Origin: Xanthomonas euroxanthea
GTDB taxonomy: Bacteria; Pseudomonadota; Gammaproteobacteria; Xanthomonadales; Xanthomonadaceae
Reading direction: 5' to 3'
Assembly: GCF_900476395.1 (NCBI RefSeq)
Contig: NZ_UIHB01000001.1
Span: 711,385-775,384 of the forward strand
Length of the DNA: 64,000 bases
Shown: in pieces, positions 32,747-41,258 of the stretch
How the letters are laid out: each line of letters opens with the position of its first letter
Position numbering within the stretch: position 1 is the stretch's first letter
Program-made: the position numbers and the translations under genes
Notes under the pieces: model-generated
Database searches by the model: none
What the model was told of the DNA's origin: nothing
Seen by the model: the letters and a program-made list of their open reading frames with translations, nothing else

Positions 32747-32937
32747 GACGAACTCCTTGTCTGACCGCGACGCCTCCCCTGGCTGGATCGTACATGCAAT
32801 GGCTGCGGCAGGAGTTGCTGCGGTAGTCCTTTTGGTCCCGGGCTTGTCACATCGTGCCGCGTACGAGGCAGGCTGCGAGCCAATACGCTGCCCCGACAGT
32901 AAGAGTTTTTATAACGCCCAAACTGAGGCCACTAAAA

Positions 32938-32968
32938 GAGGGCCGCCTGGTTTGCCAGGGCGGCCCTC
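32938..32968 (-). terminator. Intrinsic terminator after the esterase gene
   Basis: GAGGGCCGCC-TGG pairs with CCA-GGGCGGCCCTC (one bulge) around TTTG. On the minus strand it is followed by TTTTAGT. It ends transcription from 34058. Confidence 0.8.
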
Positions 32969-33032
32969 GTTTGAACATTATCTGTTCCTGCTGTCGCGTG
33001 GCACGACCGGCGTGCCACACGCCGTGGCTTGC

Positions 33033-34058
33033 TTAGCGAAACGACTCACGCAGCCGCTTGCCCGCATACTCCTGCGCAGCCTTTGCCTTGGCAACGACTG
33101 CCGCACAACCGAAGAACTCGTGCGTCACGCCGGTGTAGACCTCACGCTCGACCGGCACGTTGGCCTCCTTGAGGGCGTCTTCCAGCTTGGCGCCGTCGCT
33201 GCGCAGCGGGTCGATGGTGGCGTTGATGATCGTCACCGGTGCCAGGCCGCGCAGGTTGGCGTTGACCAGGTCCAGGCGCGTATCTGCCTTGTCCGCGTCG
33301 CTACGGATCAGGTGCCCCACGAACCACTCGATCATGGCCTTGTTCAAGGGCTTGGCGATGGCGTTTTCGATGTAGGACTCGGTGTGCAGGCTGCCGGTCT
33401 GGCCAACCGGGTACACCGCCAGGATATGCGTCGGTGCCTGCAGCCCCTTGTCACGTGCGGCCACTGCCGTGGCGATGGCCAGGTTGCCGCCGGCGCTTTC
33501 GCCTGCAAGGGCAACGCGCTGCGGATTGCCGCCGATGCTGGCCGCGTTTGCCAGCACCCATTCGTAGGCGGCGAGTGCGTCGTCCCAGGCGGCGGGGAAC
33601 TTGTGTTCGGGCGCCTGGCGATAGTCGACCGAGACCACAATGGCGCCGGTTTCCTTGGCCAGCCCGCGCGCGCCGCCGTCATAGACCTCGGCATTGGCGA
33701 TCACCCAGCCACCACCGTGGAAATAGACGATGACCGGCAGTGCGGTGCCGCCCTGCGGGGTGTAGACGAAGGCAGGAAGATTGCCGGCAGGCGTTTCCAG
33801 CGTGTGGGAGGTGCGCTTGACGCCGGGTACCAGCACCTCGGGATCGGCGGTCTTGCCCTGGTCCTGCAGCAGCTTCTTGACCGCATCGGCGATGGTTGGC
33901 TGCTGCCGGGCTTCGGCCGGCGTGAGCTTTTCGATGGCCTTGGGTTCGAGCGCATCGTGGGCCTGGGCCAGGTCGTGCATGTCGTCGTCGGCACGGATGG
34001 CGCCGATGACGTTGGAAAGGGTGTCGATGATCGGGTTGGGCTTGCCGTGCTCTGTCAT
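33033..34058 (-). CDS. Alpha/beta-hydrolase esterase (acetyl-esterase / HSL family)
   Basis: A 341-residue protein. The oxyanion motif is HGGGW, the nucleophile is in GESAGGN, Asp lies in INATIDPLRSDG and His in VTHEF: the complete hormone-sensitive-lipase family set. No signal peptide, so it is cytoplasmic and probably hydrolyses short acyl esters. The first ~75 residues (MTEHGKPNPIIDTLSNVIGA...) are an unusual leader domain. ATG 34058 is preferred over the GTG-like extension upstream. The substrate cannot be told from sequence. Confidence 0.88.
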   Translation of the reverse strand: MTEHGKPNPIIDTLSNVIGAIRADDDMHDLAQAHDALEPKAIEKLTPAEARQQPTIADAVKKLLQDQGKTADPEVLVPGVKRTSHTLETPAGNLPAFVYTPQGGTALPVIVYFHGGGWVIANAEVYDGGARGLAKETGAIVVSVDYRQAPEHKFPAAWDDALAAYEWVLANAASIGGNPQRVALAGESAGGNLAIATAVAARDKGLQAPTHILAVYPVGQTGSLHTESYIENAIAKPLNKAMIEWFVGHLIRSDADKADTRLDLVNANLRGLAPVTIINATIDPLRSDGAKLEDALKEANVPVEREVYTGVTHEFFGCAAVVAKAKAAQEYAGKRLRESFR

Positions 34059-34250
34059 GTGTGCGTCTCGGTTGGTTGACCCTGACGCTAGCGGTAGCAC
34101 AGTCAATGGGGCGAAAAGGGAGCTCGGCCGTTATGCACATGGCCGCAACATCTGCGGCGGGCGCCGGTTGCGATTGCTGTTGCATGATCGCAGCGGCGCG
34201 CGCTTCGTGCCGCTGGCGGCATCACGCGAAGCCCCGGCTGCAGGCAGCGC

Positions 34251-35837
34251 TCACCAATCGGTGGGCGCATAGTCCTTGAGGAACTGCCCCCACACATGCT
34301 CGCCGGTGTTGGCGCCGTGGATGATCGGGTCGACGATGCGGGCGGCGCCGTCGACGATGTCCAGCGGCGGGTGAAAGCGTTCCTGCTGGACCTTGAGCGC
34401 GGCGATGTCGGCCGGATCCTCGTCGGTGACCCAGCCGGTGTCGACGCTGTTCATGTGGATGCCGTCGTTCTGGTAATCGGCCGCCGAGGTGCGCGTCATC
34501 ATGTTCAACGCGGCCTTGGCCATGTTGGTATGCGGATGCCGGGTGGTCTTGAAGTTGCGGTAGAACTGCCCTTCCATCGCCGAGACGTTGACGATGTGCT
34601 TGTCGCGCTCGGGCGTGCGCAGCATCAGCGGCTTCAGCCGCGCGTTGATGATGAAGGGCGCGATGGCATTGACCAGTTGGGTTTCCAGCAGCTCCACCGA
34701 GGGCACTTCGTCCATCAGCAGGCGCCAGGAGTTGCGCCCGCGCAGGTCCACCTGCTGCAGGTCCTGGTCCAGCCGTCCTTCCGGGAACAGGTGCTGCTGG
34801 CCAACCAGTTCGTCGTCCAGCAACGCCACCTGCGACAGCTCGGCGGCGCGGGTGAGGCCGTCGGCGCCGTCCAGGCCGCGGCCATGCACCGCCGGCAGCG
34901 CCATCGCCGAGGCATCGCGCAGTGGTTCGGGCGTGCGCAGGCCTTCGTAATGGCCGACCAGGTTGCGCACGGTGTCCGGCAACTCATGCAGCGCGGCGGT
35001 TTCGCCGGCCATCATGTGCGCGTAGAACTGCGGCGGGCGGCGCACGGTCTGGCAGGCATTGTTGATGATGAAGTCCAGCCTGTCGCGGGTGGCCAGCAGC
35101 TGGCTGCAGAACGCTTCCACGCTGGGGGTGTGGCGCAGATCCAGGCCGAACACCTGCAGGCGATGGCCCCACTCGTTGAAGTCCGGCTCCTGCGCATAGC
35201 GGGCGGCCGAATCGCGCGGGAAACGCGTGGTCACGATCAGTTCCGCACCGGCGCGCAGCAGTTTCAGGCCGGCCTGGTAGCCGATCTTGACCCGGCCGCC
35301 GGTCAGCAGCGCCACGCGTCCGCGCAGGTCGGCGGTTTCGGTGCGCTTGAAGTAGTTCAGCTCGGCGCAGGTCGGGCACATCTGGTCGTAGAAGTGATGC
35401 AGCTGGGTGAACTTCTGCTTGCACACGTAGCAGTGGCGCAACTCCGGCGAATGCGTGGGCTCCGGTGCGGCGGTGGCGTTTTCGCCGTTGTGCGCATCGT
35501 GCAGGCCGGCGGCATGCGGCGGGAAGAAGTTCGGCGTGCTGAATACCGGTTTGCGCCGCAGTGCGCGGATGCCGCGCTGCTCCAGCAGCGCCTCGGCCTT
35601 GCGCACCTTCTCCTGGTGCCGCTCGCGCTCGCGCTGCTTGAGCAGCTGCCGCCGCGCCTTGGGCTCGGGGTGATAGACCCGGGCCACCACCTGGTGCAGG
35701 CGCACGCGGTCGGCCTCGGGCAGGGTGTCGAGCACGCTGCGGTCGGCCTCGATGGCCTCCAGTAGGTCCAGCGCCGCGCGCAGGCGGTCGGTCAGGGGCA
35801 GGTCGTCGGCGGGCACGGGCGGGACGTTGGTGTTCAA
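34251..35837 (-). CDS. SDR-family oxidoreductase with zinc-knuckle insert and altered catalytic Tyr
   Basis: About 528 residues from a TTG start (35837; the true start is uncertain because the frame is open to 35942 with no good ribosome site). A charged coiled region (RRQLLKQRERERHQEKVRKAEALLEQRG) is followed by CYVCK...CPTCAELN, a likely zinc knuckle, then a Rossmann fold with TGGRVKIGYQAGL and NNACQTVRRP. The usual catalytic YxxxK is here TNMAK (within HPHTNMAKAALN), so Tyr is replaced by Thr; Ser remains in VNVSAMEG. It may be a non-canonical enzyme or a scaffolding protein. Confidence 0.75.
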   Translation of the reverse strand: MNTNVPPVPADDLPLTDRLRAALDLLEAIEADRSVLDTLPEADRVRLHQVVARVYHPEPKARRQLLKQRERERHQEKVRKAEALLEQRGIRALRRKPVFSTPNFFPPHAAGLHDAHNGENATAAPEPTHSPELRHCYVCKQKFTQLHHFYDQMCPTCAELNYFKRTETADLRGRVALLTGGRVKIGYQAGLKLLRAGAELIVTTRFPRDSAARYAQEPDFNEWGHRLQVFGLDLRHTPSVEAFCSQLLATRDRLDFIINNACQTVRRPPQFYAHMMAGETAALHELPDTVRNLVGHYEGLRTPEPLRDASAMALPAVHGRGLDGADGLTRAAELSQVALLDDELVGQQHLFPEGRLDQDLQQVDLRGRNSWRLLMDEVPSVELLETQLVNAIAPFIINARLKPLMLRTPERDKHIVNVSAMEGQFYRNFKTTRHPHTNMAKAALNMMTRTSAADYQNDGIHMNSVDTGWVTDEDPADIAALKVQQERFHPPLDIVDGAARIVDPIIHGANTGEHVWGQFLKDYAPTDW

Positions 35838-36228
35838 GATGGATCCGGAAAGAAGCGGTACAGGGGCGTGGCGGGGGCGGCCGGCTGCCAGAAGGCGGGA
35901 AGGGGCCGGCAAGAACGGCGGCAGGCTGCCGGCTGGGGGCAAGCGATCGGCCGCAGCGCAGGCATTTTCGCCGATTGTGGGGCCGTGGCGCCAATCGATG
36001 GGGGTGTAGGGGCCGAGTTGCCGCCGCGACGCCCGCGCAACTGGTGGCTACGATAGCCCCGAAGGTGCAGGGGCCGGCTGTTGCTGCCAACCAGGTGTAC
36101 TGATGCCGCATGCGGGTGCCTGGTTTCCCTCATCAGCGCGCTGGCACCCTTTAGAATCGGCCGTACATGGGGCCGGCAACATGGTTCTGTGGGAGACCCA
36201 CACCACGTCCAGACAGGAAGGACCCGCC
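35838..36228. other. Intergenic region between the SDR gene and an effector pair
   Basis: About 390 bases with Xanthomonas-like GC and no supported gene. It contains the region upstream of both divergent genes. A ribosome site (AGGAAGG) for the next gene is at about 36216-36222. Confidence 0.4.
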
Positions 36229-36873
36229 ATGCCAGCATTTGCGCTTCAGTATTTTCGTCGGTTAGCCCTTGTCGCGGCGATGACGGGATTGGCTGCGTGC
36301 GGTGCTGCTCCAGAGCAGTCGAATCCGGCGCCCCCGATCAGCCGCGAAGCGGCCGCGAAGCGAACTGTGGTCCCACTAACGCGCCCCGTTGCCCTGGACA
36401 AGGCCGGCACGATCGCGGATCTGGAGTTTGATCTTCCGCCGCCTCGCCCTGGTGCATCTGCTGATTTGATGCTGGGCCTGCGCGTGTGGGCGGCGGATGC
36501 GACTTCCATGTACAAGATCAAGGATTCGATCAACCATGGAGAGTTCCATGCGAGATTGCATCTGACGCGCGTGGATGGCGCAGCCCCTGTGCAGATTGCA
36601 CTGACGCGTATAAGCAAGGACTTGAGCCATCGACTTCCCGTTGCCGAAAGTGGTGAAGTGTCTGCTACCACATCGACCAGCGTAGACAGTGCAATGCTCA
36701 AGGATGCCGGACTTCTCGACCAGCGCTCGGTGTATGGCGTGCTCAGTCTGGCCCAGGTGCAAAGGGCTGTGCCCGGGAGATATCGCCTTGTTGTTGAGCT
36801 CCGCGGTGACCGGCCGGATTTGAATGAAAAAAATGTTGAGCTGATTGTTGCTTACTTCAATAAAGGGAAATAA
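36229..36873 (+). CDS. Lipoprotein, probable immunity protein for the effector at 36877
   Basis: A 214-residue lipoprotein, signal peptide and lipobox LAAC (Cys24). It is a paralogue of the orphan at 13404-14042 with matching strands (LMLGLRV, HARLHLTRVDGAA, PGRYRLVVELRGD, ELIVAYFNKGK). The start is ATG 36229 behind AGGAAGGACCCGCC; the frame is open upstream but the signal peptide fixes it. It ends three bases before the effector ATG. It should protect the periplasm from the paired cysteine-hydrolase-like effector. Confidence 0.85.
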   Translation: MPAFALQYFRRLALVAAMTGLAACGAAPEQSNPAPPISREAAAKRTVVPLTRPVALDKAGTIADLEFDLPPPRPGASADLMLGLRVWAADATSMYKIKDSINHGEFHARLHLTRVDGAAPVQIALTRISKDLSHRLPVAESGEVSATTSTSVDSAMLKDAGLLDQRSVYGVLSLAQVQRAVPGRYRLVVELRGDRPDLNEKNVELIVAYFNKGK

Positions 36874-36876
36874 GTC

Positions 36877-37863
36877 ATGGCCAAGGAAGACCCTTACCTT
36901 CTCACAATTTATCTTGCATCCCCCGGTACGCCGCTGAAAGAAGGGGGAACATCCTTCACCGGACACATGTATCTGGGAACCTCCCACGGCGATGTCCATG
37001 AAAGCTTCGGCTTTGCACCAAGCGCAAGGCCCAGAGCGCAGCGGAGTGATTCGGATGACATCCCGGGGGAAGTGTCCGGAAAAGATGTAGAAAATTACAG
37101 GGACCCTCAGTACGCAAGAACGATGGAAATCAGCAAGGATCAGTACGACAGAATCCGAGAGTTTGCAGCCGACCCTGCAAAGCACGGCTTCGACATGAGA
37201 TACGACACGTTTTCCAACTCGTGTGTCGACTTCAGCTGGGCCGCATTGAATCATGCTGGCCTTTATCGCCAGACCGTTCTCGGAGGCATCAAAGGCTATG
37301 AAGGCGAGCCGAAGGTACTGCATAACGAGCCTGAAATTCAGAATCTCAAGGCGCCTTTTCCGGAGAGTGAGTTGAACGGGGAGGTGCGACACCCCAAGCC
37401 TGAGCGGGATCTGTGGCAACTCATCTTGTCCGATAACCAGACACGGGTCGATACCGGTCGCCTGGTTGCTGATGGCACGCCGATAGACCCGCTGCATCGC
37501 CAGGCCGAGGAGGCAGTGCGCCGCCTTGAGCAAGGGCTTGGCAGGGAGTACGACGAAAATAGCTCACGCCTGGCGGCCAGCTCCGCGTCCTTGGCCAGGG
37601 AGCATGGGCTGTCACGGATCGATCATGTTGTATTGAGCGAAAACACGGCTACAGCGCGGCAAGGCGAGAACGTGTTTGTTGTGGAGGGAGCTTTGAACGA
37701 TCCAGCGCACAAGATGGCGCACATGAGAACCGGTGATGCGATCGCGCAGCCCGTCGCCTACTCCTTGGCGCAGCTGCAGTCCTTGGGCGAAACGCAGCAG
37801 CAGTTACAGCAGCAGGAGCAACTGCGGGAGCAAGCGATGGCACCGCAGCACCGGATGACGTGA
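36877..37863 (+). CDS. T4SS antibacterial effector, permuted NlpC/P60-like hydrolase with XVIPCD
   Basis: A 328-residue protein. GGTSFTGHMYLG (His30) and NSCVDFSW (Cys116) give the His-then-Cys order of permuted NlpC/P60-like hydrolases. XVIPCD spans about residues 204-310 (DPLHRQAEEAVRRLEQGL, GLSRIDHVVLSE, FVVEGALNDP), then a Gln-rich tail ending APQHRMT. The domain is highly similar to that of the effector at 19417. It should be exported by the T4SS into rival cells and attack a peptidoglycan peptide or lipid. The short stop-to-start gap from the immunity gene suggests co-translation. Confidence 0.85.
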   Translation: MAKEDPYLLTIYLASPGTPLKEGGTSFTGHMYLGTSHGDVHESFGFAPSARPRAQRSDSDDIPGEVSGKDVENYRDPQYARTMEISKDQYDRIREFAADPAKHGFDMRYDTFSNSCVDFSWAALNHAGLYRQTVLGGIKGYEGEPKVLHNEPEIQNLKAPFPESELNGEVRHPKPERDLWQLILSDNQTRVDTGRLVADGTPIDPLHRQAEEAVRRLEQGLGREYDENSSRLAASSASLAREHGLSRIDHVVLSENTATARQGENVFVVEGALNDPAHKMAHMRTGDAIAQPVAYSLAQLQSLGETQQQLQQQEQLREQAMAPQHRMT

Positions 37864-37927
37864 GACGGGTTCTTCTGGCAAGGCGGCCGCCGCGATTGAT
37901 GGAACGGCGTGAGGGTGAGCCGGTTAC

Positions 37928-37953
37928 GGGGATCTGCTCTTTGAGCAGATCCC
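37928..37953 (+). terminator. Hairpin after the effector gene
   Basis: GGGATCTGCTC and GAGCAGATCCC pair with a four-base loop (TTTG or similar). There is no T-run, so it could be a terminator with Rho help or a structural RNA end. Confidence 0.55.
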
Positions 37954-38042
37954 ATGCCGAACGCAGGGATGTGATCGCCTGGACGATTGGGTAGTCTTTC
38001 ACCCACCGGGCGGATAGGCGCCCGGACATTCAGGGGACATCG

Positions 38043-38834
38043 ATGAAGACTTCCATGCTTGCCAGTGGGTTGGCCGGCTTGCTGTGTGCGTGTACGGTGG
38101 TATCGCCCGACCCGGGCCAGAAAGCGGTGTTGGTGGATAAACCGATGCTGTTCGGTAAAGGCGGAATCCGCCTGGACGACGTGCGTGACCCGGGTCGGAC
38201 GTATGCGTGGCTGACCACATCCGCCACCTATGTGGATGTGACGCCGCAGACCGTGCAGGTGGCCTTCGACGACTTTTCGTCCAGTGACAATATCCTGCTG
38301 GATTTCTCCACGCAGATTCAGTACCGGATCACCGCACCCGCAGTGTTGTTGTCCGGCTTCGGGCAGGATTGGTTCAAGAACAATGTCGCCAGCCAATACG
38401 CATCCATCGTGCGCGACCAGGTCAAGCGCTATGACATGACCAAGATGATGAGCGATCCCGATACCGCCAGAAAAATCGATGATTCGGTGACGCAGAACGT
38501 TCGCGCCCTCGTCAAGGAGCAGCAGCTGCCGATCGAGATCCAGAACATCACCTTGGGCCGCGCGCGTCCCAACCCGGATGTCCTGCAGCAGATGAACCTG
38601 ACCGCTGCCCAGCAGCAGCGGGTCAAAACGCTCGTCGAGGCCACCACGGCCGAGCGGCAGCGTGAACAGGAGCAGGTCGCCAGGGCCGATGCCGACAATG
38701 CGTACCGCAATCGCATGGGGCTGACCCCGGAACAATATCTGGCCAGCCAGATCGCCGAACTCAATGCAGAGGCGTGCAAGAAAGCGCAGGCCTGCTACAT
38801 GGTGCCGTCCGGCACGTCGGTGATTGCCAGATAG
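38043..38834 (+). CDS. SPFH/band-7-domain lipoprotein
   Basis: A 263-residue protein. Signal peptide with lipobox LLCAC (Cys17). The mature part is an SPFH (prohibitin-like) domain (VTPQTVQVAFDDFSSSDNILLDF..., RYDMTKMMSDPDTARKIDDSVTQNVRALVKEQQLPIEIQNI) followed by an amphipathic coiled coil with Gln/Glu/Arg (TAAQQQRVKTLVEATTAERQ). Such proteins scaffold membrane microdomains. It is alone, after a hairpin that ends the effector locus. Start ATG follows AGGGGACATCG. Confidence 0.85.
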   Translation: MKTSMLASGLAGLLCACTVVSPDPGQKAVLVDKPMLFGKGGIRLDDVRDPGRTYAWLTTSATYVDVTPQTVQVAFDDFSSSDNILLDFSTQIQYRITAPAVLLSGFGQDWFKNNVASQYASIVRDQVKRYDMTKMMSDPDTARKIDDSVTQNVRALVKEQQLPIEIQNITLGRARPNPDVLQQMNLTAAQQQRVKTLVEATTAERQREQEQVARADADNAYRNRMGLTPEQYLASQIAELNAEACKKAQACYMVPSGTSVIAR

Positions 38835-39009
38835 CGCGCGTTGCCGGCCGCATGCGGTGCAGGGGCCGCGATTGCCTTGCAGTCGTTGATCTCCGGTCTT
38901 GCAGCGCAGATGGCTGGTCGCGGTTGCTCATGCCAGCAGGCCCACTCACGCACTCTCCAAATCGGCTGGGCTAGGGTTGCGGCCTACTGGTGTAGCGGGA
39001 GAACGCGGC

Positions 39010-39984
39010 ATGGGCCTGTTGGTCGACGGCAAGTGGCAGGACAGTTGGTACGACACCGACAAGAGCGGCGGGCGTTTCGAACGCTCGCAATCGCAGTTCC
39101 GCAATTGGGTGACGCGCGATGGCAGGCCTGGCCCGCACGGGAAGGGCGGCTTTCAGGCTGCTCCCGGCCGCTATCACCTGTACGTCTCGCTGGCCTGCCC
39201 GTGGGCGCATCGCACGCTGATCTTCCGGCGCCTGAAAGGGCTGGAGGCGATGATCGACGTGTCGGTGGTGAACTGGTTGATGCGCGACCAGGGCTGGACG
39301 TTTGATCCTGGCCCGGGCGTGATCGCCGATCCGGTTCACCACGCCAAGCGCCTGTACGAGGTGTATCTCAACGCCGATCCGCAGTACTCCGGGCGGGTGA
39401 CGGTGCCGGTGCTGTGGGATCGCGAGCGCGACACGGTGGTGAGCAACGAATCGGCCGACATCATCCGCATGTTCAACAGCGCCTTCGATGCCGTTGGTGC
39501 GGCCGAAGGGGACTTTTATCCCCCTCCGCTGCGTGAGCAGATCGATGCGCTCAATACGCGTATCTACGACACCGTCAACAACGGCGTCTACAAGGCGGGC
39601 TTCGCCACCACGCAGGCCGCCTACGAAGAAGCCGTGGTGCCGCTCTTCGAGACACTGGACTGGCTGGAGGCGCGCCTGGGCGAGCACCGCTATCTGTGCG
39701 GCGAGGTGCTCACCGAGGCGGATTGGCGGCTGTTTACGACGCTGGTGCGGTTCGATGCGGTGTATGTGGGGCACTTCAAGTGCAACCTGCGACGGATTGC
39801 CGACTATCCCCACTTGTCCGGATTCCTGCGCGAGCTCTACCAGATGCCCGGTATTGCAGACACGGTGAATTTCCAGCACATCAAAGGCCATTACTACCAG
39901 AGTCACGGCACCATCAATCCCACCGGCATCGTGCCGCTGGGGCCGGTGCTGGATCTGCAGGCGCCGCATGGGCGTGGCGGCTGA
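39010..39984 (+). CDS. Glutathionyl-hydroquinone reductase (YqjG/ECM4-type GST)
   Basis: A 324-residue protein. The thioredoxin-fold part has the diagnostic CPWAHR (Cys61), then a helical GST C-terminal domain (YNVSNNGVYKAGF-like region: NNGVYKAGFATTQ, RYLCGEVLTEADWRL). It reduces glutathionyl-(hydro)quinones using glutathione and is cytoplasmic. Family length is about 320-330. ATG 39010 has only weak ribosome-site support (GAGAACGCGGC). The frame is open to 38899 but without homology. Confidence 0.9.
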   Translation: MGLLVDGKWQDSWYDTDKSGGRFERSQSQFRNWVTRDGRPGPHGKGGFQAAPGRYHLYVSLACPWAHRTLIFRRLKGLEAMIDVSVVNWLMRDQGWTFDPGPGVIADPVHHAKRLYEVYLNADPQYSGRVTVPVLWDRERDTVVSNESADIIRMFNSAFDAVGAAEGDFYPPPLREQIDALNTRIYDTVNNGVYKAGFATTQAAYEEAVVPLFETLDWLEARLGEHRYLCGEVLTEADWRLFTTLVRFDAVYVGHFKCNLRRIADYPHLSGFLRELYQMPGIADTVNFQHIKGHYYQSHGTINPTGIVPLGPVLDLQAPHGRGG

Positions 39985-40075
39985 TGCAACCGGCGGCTGC
40001 ACGGCGCAGCGCTCGGGCGCACTGCCGCATGGCGTGCACTAAGCTGTGCGCCTTGGCGACCAACAGGAGCGGTCA

Positions 40076-40471
40076 GTGCTGAATCATGTGATGGTGGGAT
40101 CGAACGATATTGCGCGATCCAGGCAGTTCTACGATGCGGTGCTCGGCGGCGTCTTCGGCGCTCCCGCGCCGCTGGTCAACACTGCCGGCTCCGGCCATGT
40201 GCGCCTGTTCTATCGCCATGCCGGCAGCACCTTCGCCGTCAGCGAGCCGATCAACGATGCACCGGCGACCAGCGGCAACGGCGCCACCGTCGGTTTCATC
40301 TGCAGTTCGCCAGAGCAGGTGCAGGCCTTCCACGACGCGGCCGTGGCTGCAGGCGGGGTGTCCATCGAGGATCCGCCGGGCGAGCGTGAGAGCCGCATGG
40401 GAGCGGTCTGGCTGGCCTACGTGCGCGACCCGGATGGCAACAAGCTCTGTGCGATCTACCGGCCCGTCTAG
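40076..40471 (+). CDS. VOC-family (glyoxalase-like) metalloprotein
   Basis: A 131-residue single VOC module: two beta-alpha-beta-beta-beta repeats starting NHVMVGSNDIARSRQFYDAVL and ending YVRDPDGNKLCAIYRP. Metal ligands are probably His4 and Glu at the ends of the module. Substrate unknown. GTG start after AGGAGCGGTCA. It is 91 bases behind the GST gene on the same strand and could be a detoxification partner. Confidence 0.85.
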   Translation: MLNHVMVGSNDIARSRQFYDAVLGGVFGAPAPLVNTAGSGHVRLFYRHAGSTFAVSEPINDAPATSGNGATVGFICSSPEQVQAFHDAAVAAGGVSIEDPPGERESRMGAVWLAYVRDPDGNKLCAIYRPV

Positions 40472-40483
40472 ACCCGGATGCCT

Positions 40484-40508
40484 GCGCTGCGGCGACATGC
40501 CGCAGCGC
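40484..40508 (+). terminator. Hairpin after the VOC gene
   Basis: GCGCTGCGGC-GACAT-GCCGCAGCGC is a perfect ten-base stem right after the gene. It lacks a T tract. The opposite-strand DUF4126 gene ends at 40615. Confidence 0.45.
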
Positions 40509-40614
40509 TGTCGGGCATCGTGCTGTTGCTGCGCCAGGGCGACGGTGGGGTGACCGTCGCCGCGGCGCGGCACGCAGTTGCGTCAGGTGACGGACCCAGG
40601 CACCGGGTGTTGGG

Positions 40615-41076
40615 CTAGTGCTTTGCCGCGTCGCGCATGATCAGCGTCGCAGCGCCCACCGTGATCGCGTCCTCGACCACACCGGTGCTGGTCTGGCCAT
40701 AGCGTTCGATCGCGCGCATGCGCACGTTGAAGGTAAGGTAGGCGGCCGCCACTGCGGTGGTCGCGCCCAGCACGGCAGCCACGCCGCGCTGATGGCGCGG
40801 TGCCAGCGCGGTGCCGACGATGACGCCGGTGGCGATGCGGGCAATCATGCCGGGCAACACGATGCGGTCGGGAGCGGTTTTCATCTTGTCGCCGGCCAGC
40901 TCACCACCGGCCAGCGCCAGCATGCCGGCCGATGCGAGGGGATTGGCGAGCAGTGCCGGCGCGCCGTTGTCGGCGGGGAGCTTGCCGGTGCGCGCAGCGT
41001 TGGCCACTGCGGCCAGCGGGGTCATCGAGCGCATGCCGGCGACGGCGCTCATCAGGATGGAATGAATCAAGGCCAT
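40615..41076 (-). CDS. DUF4126-family membrane protein
   Basis: A 153-residue protein with three to four hydrophobic helices (LIHSILMSAVAGMRSMTPLAAVA, NPLASAGMLALAGGELAG, GVAAVLGATTAVAAAYL). MRSMTPLA near the amino end is typical of DUF4126 proteins. Function is unknown. ATG follows AGAGGTATTC. Confidence 0.8.
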   Translation of the reverse strand: MALIHSILMSAVAGMRSMTPLAAVANAARTGKLPADNGAPALLANPLASAGMLALAGGELAGDKMKTAPDRIVLPGMIARIATGVIVGTALAPRHQRGVAAVLGATTAVAAAYLTFNVRMRAIERYGQTSTGVVEDAITVGAATLIMRDAAKH

Positions 41077-41258
41077 GAATACCTCTGCATGTGCTCACCA
41101 AGCGCAGGCGGAATGCGCTGCGTGCGGCACGCTGTATGGACGTTCAGACACTAGGGCGGCGCATGTATGGGCATTGGCAAGATGTTGTGCAGGCGGTGCA
41201 TTGGCGGCGCGCGCCCGCCACCGCTTCTGCCGGCGCGCCACGGCGCCGGGCATCGAGC
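41077..41258. other. Short intergenic region
   Basis: No gene or site is seen. Confidence 0.3.

Noticed and set aside
34296..35765. Plus-strand open frame opposite the SDR gene
   Set aside because: A codon-bias shadow of the SDR gene; the protein is His/Val/Gly-rich without recognisable motifs.
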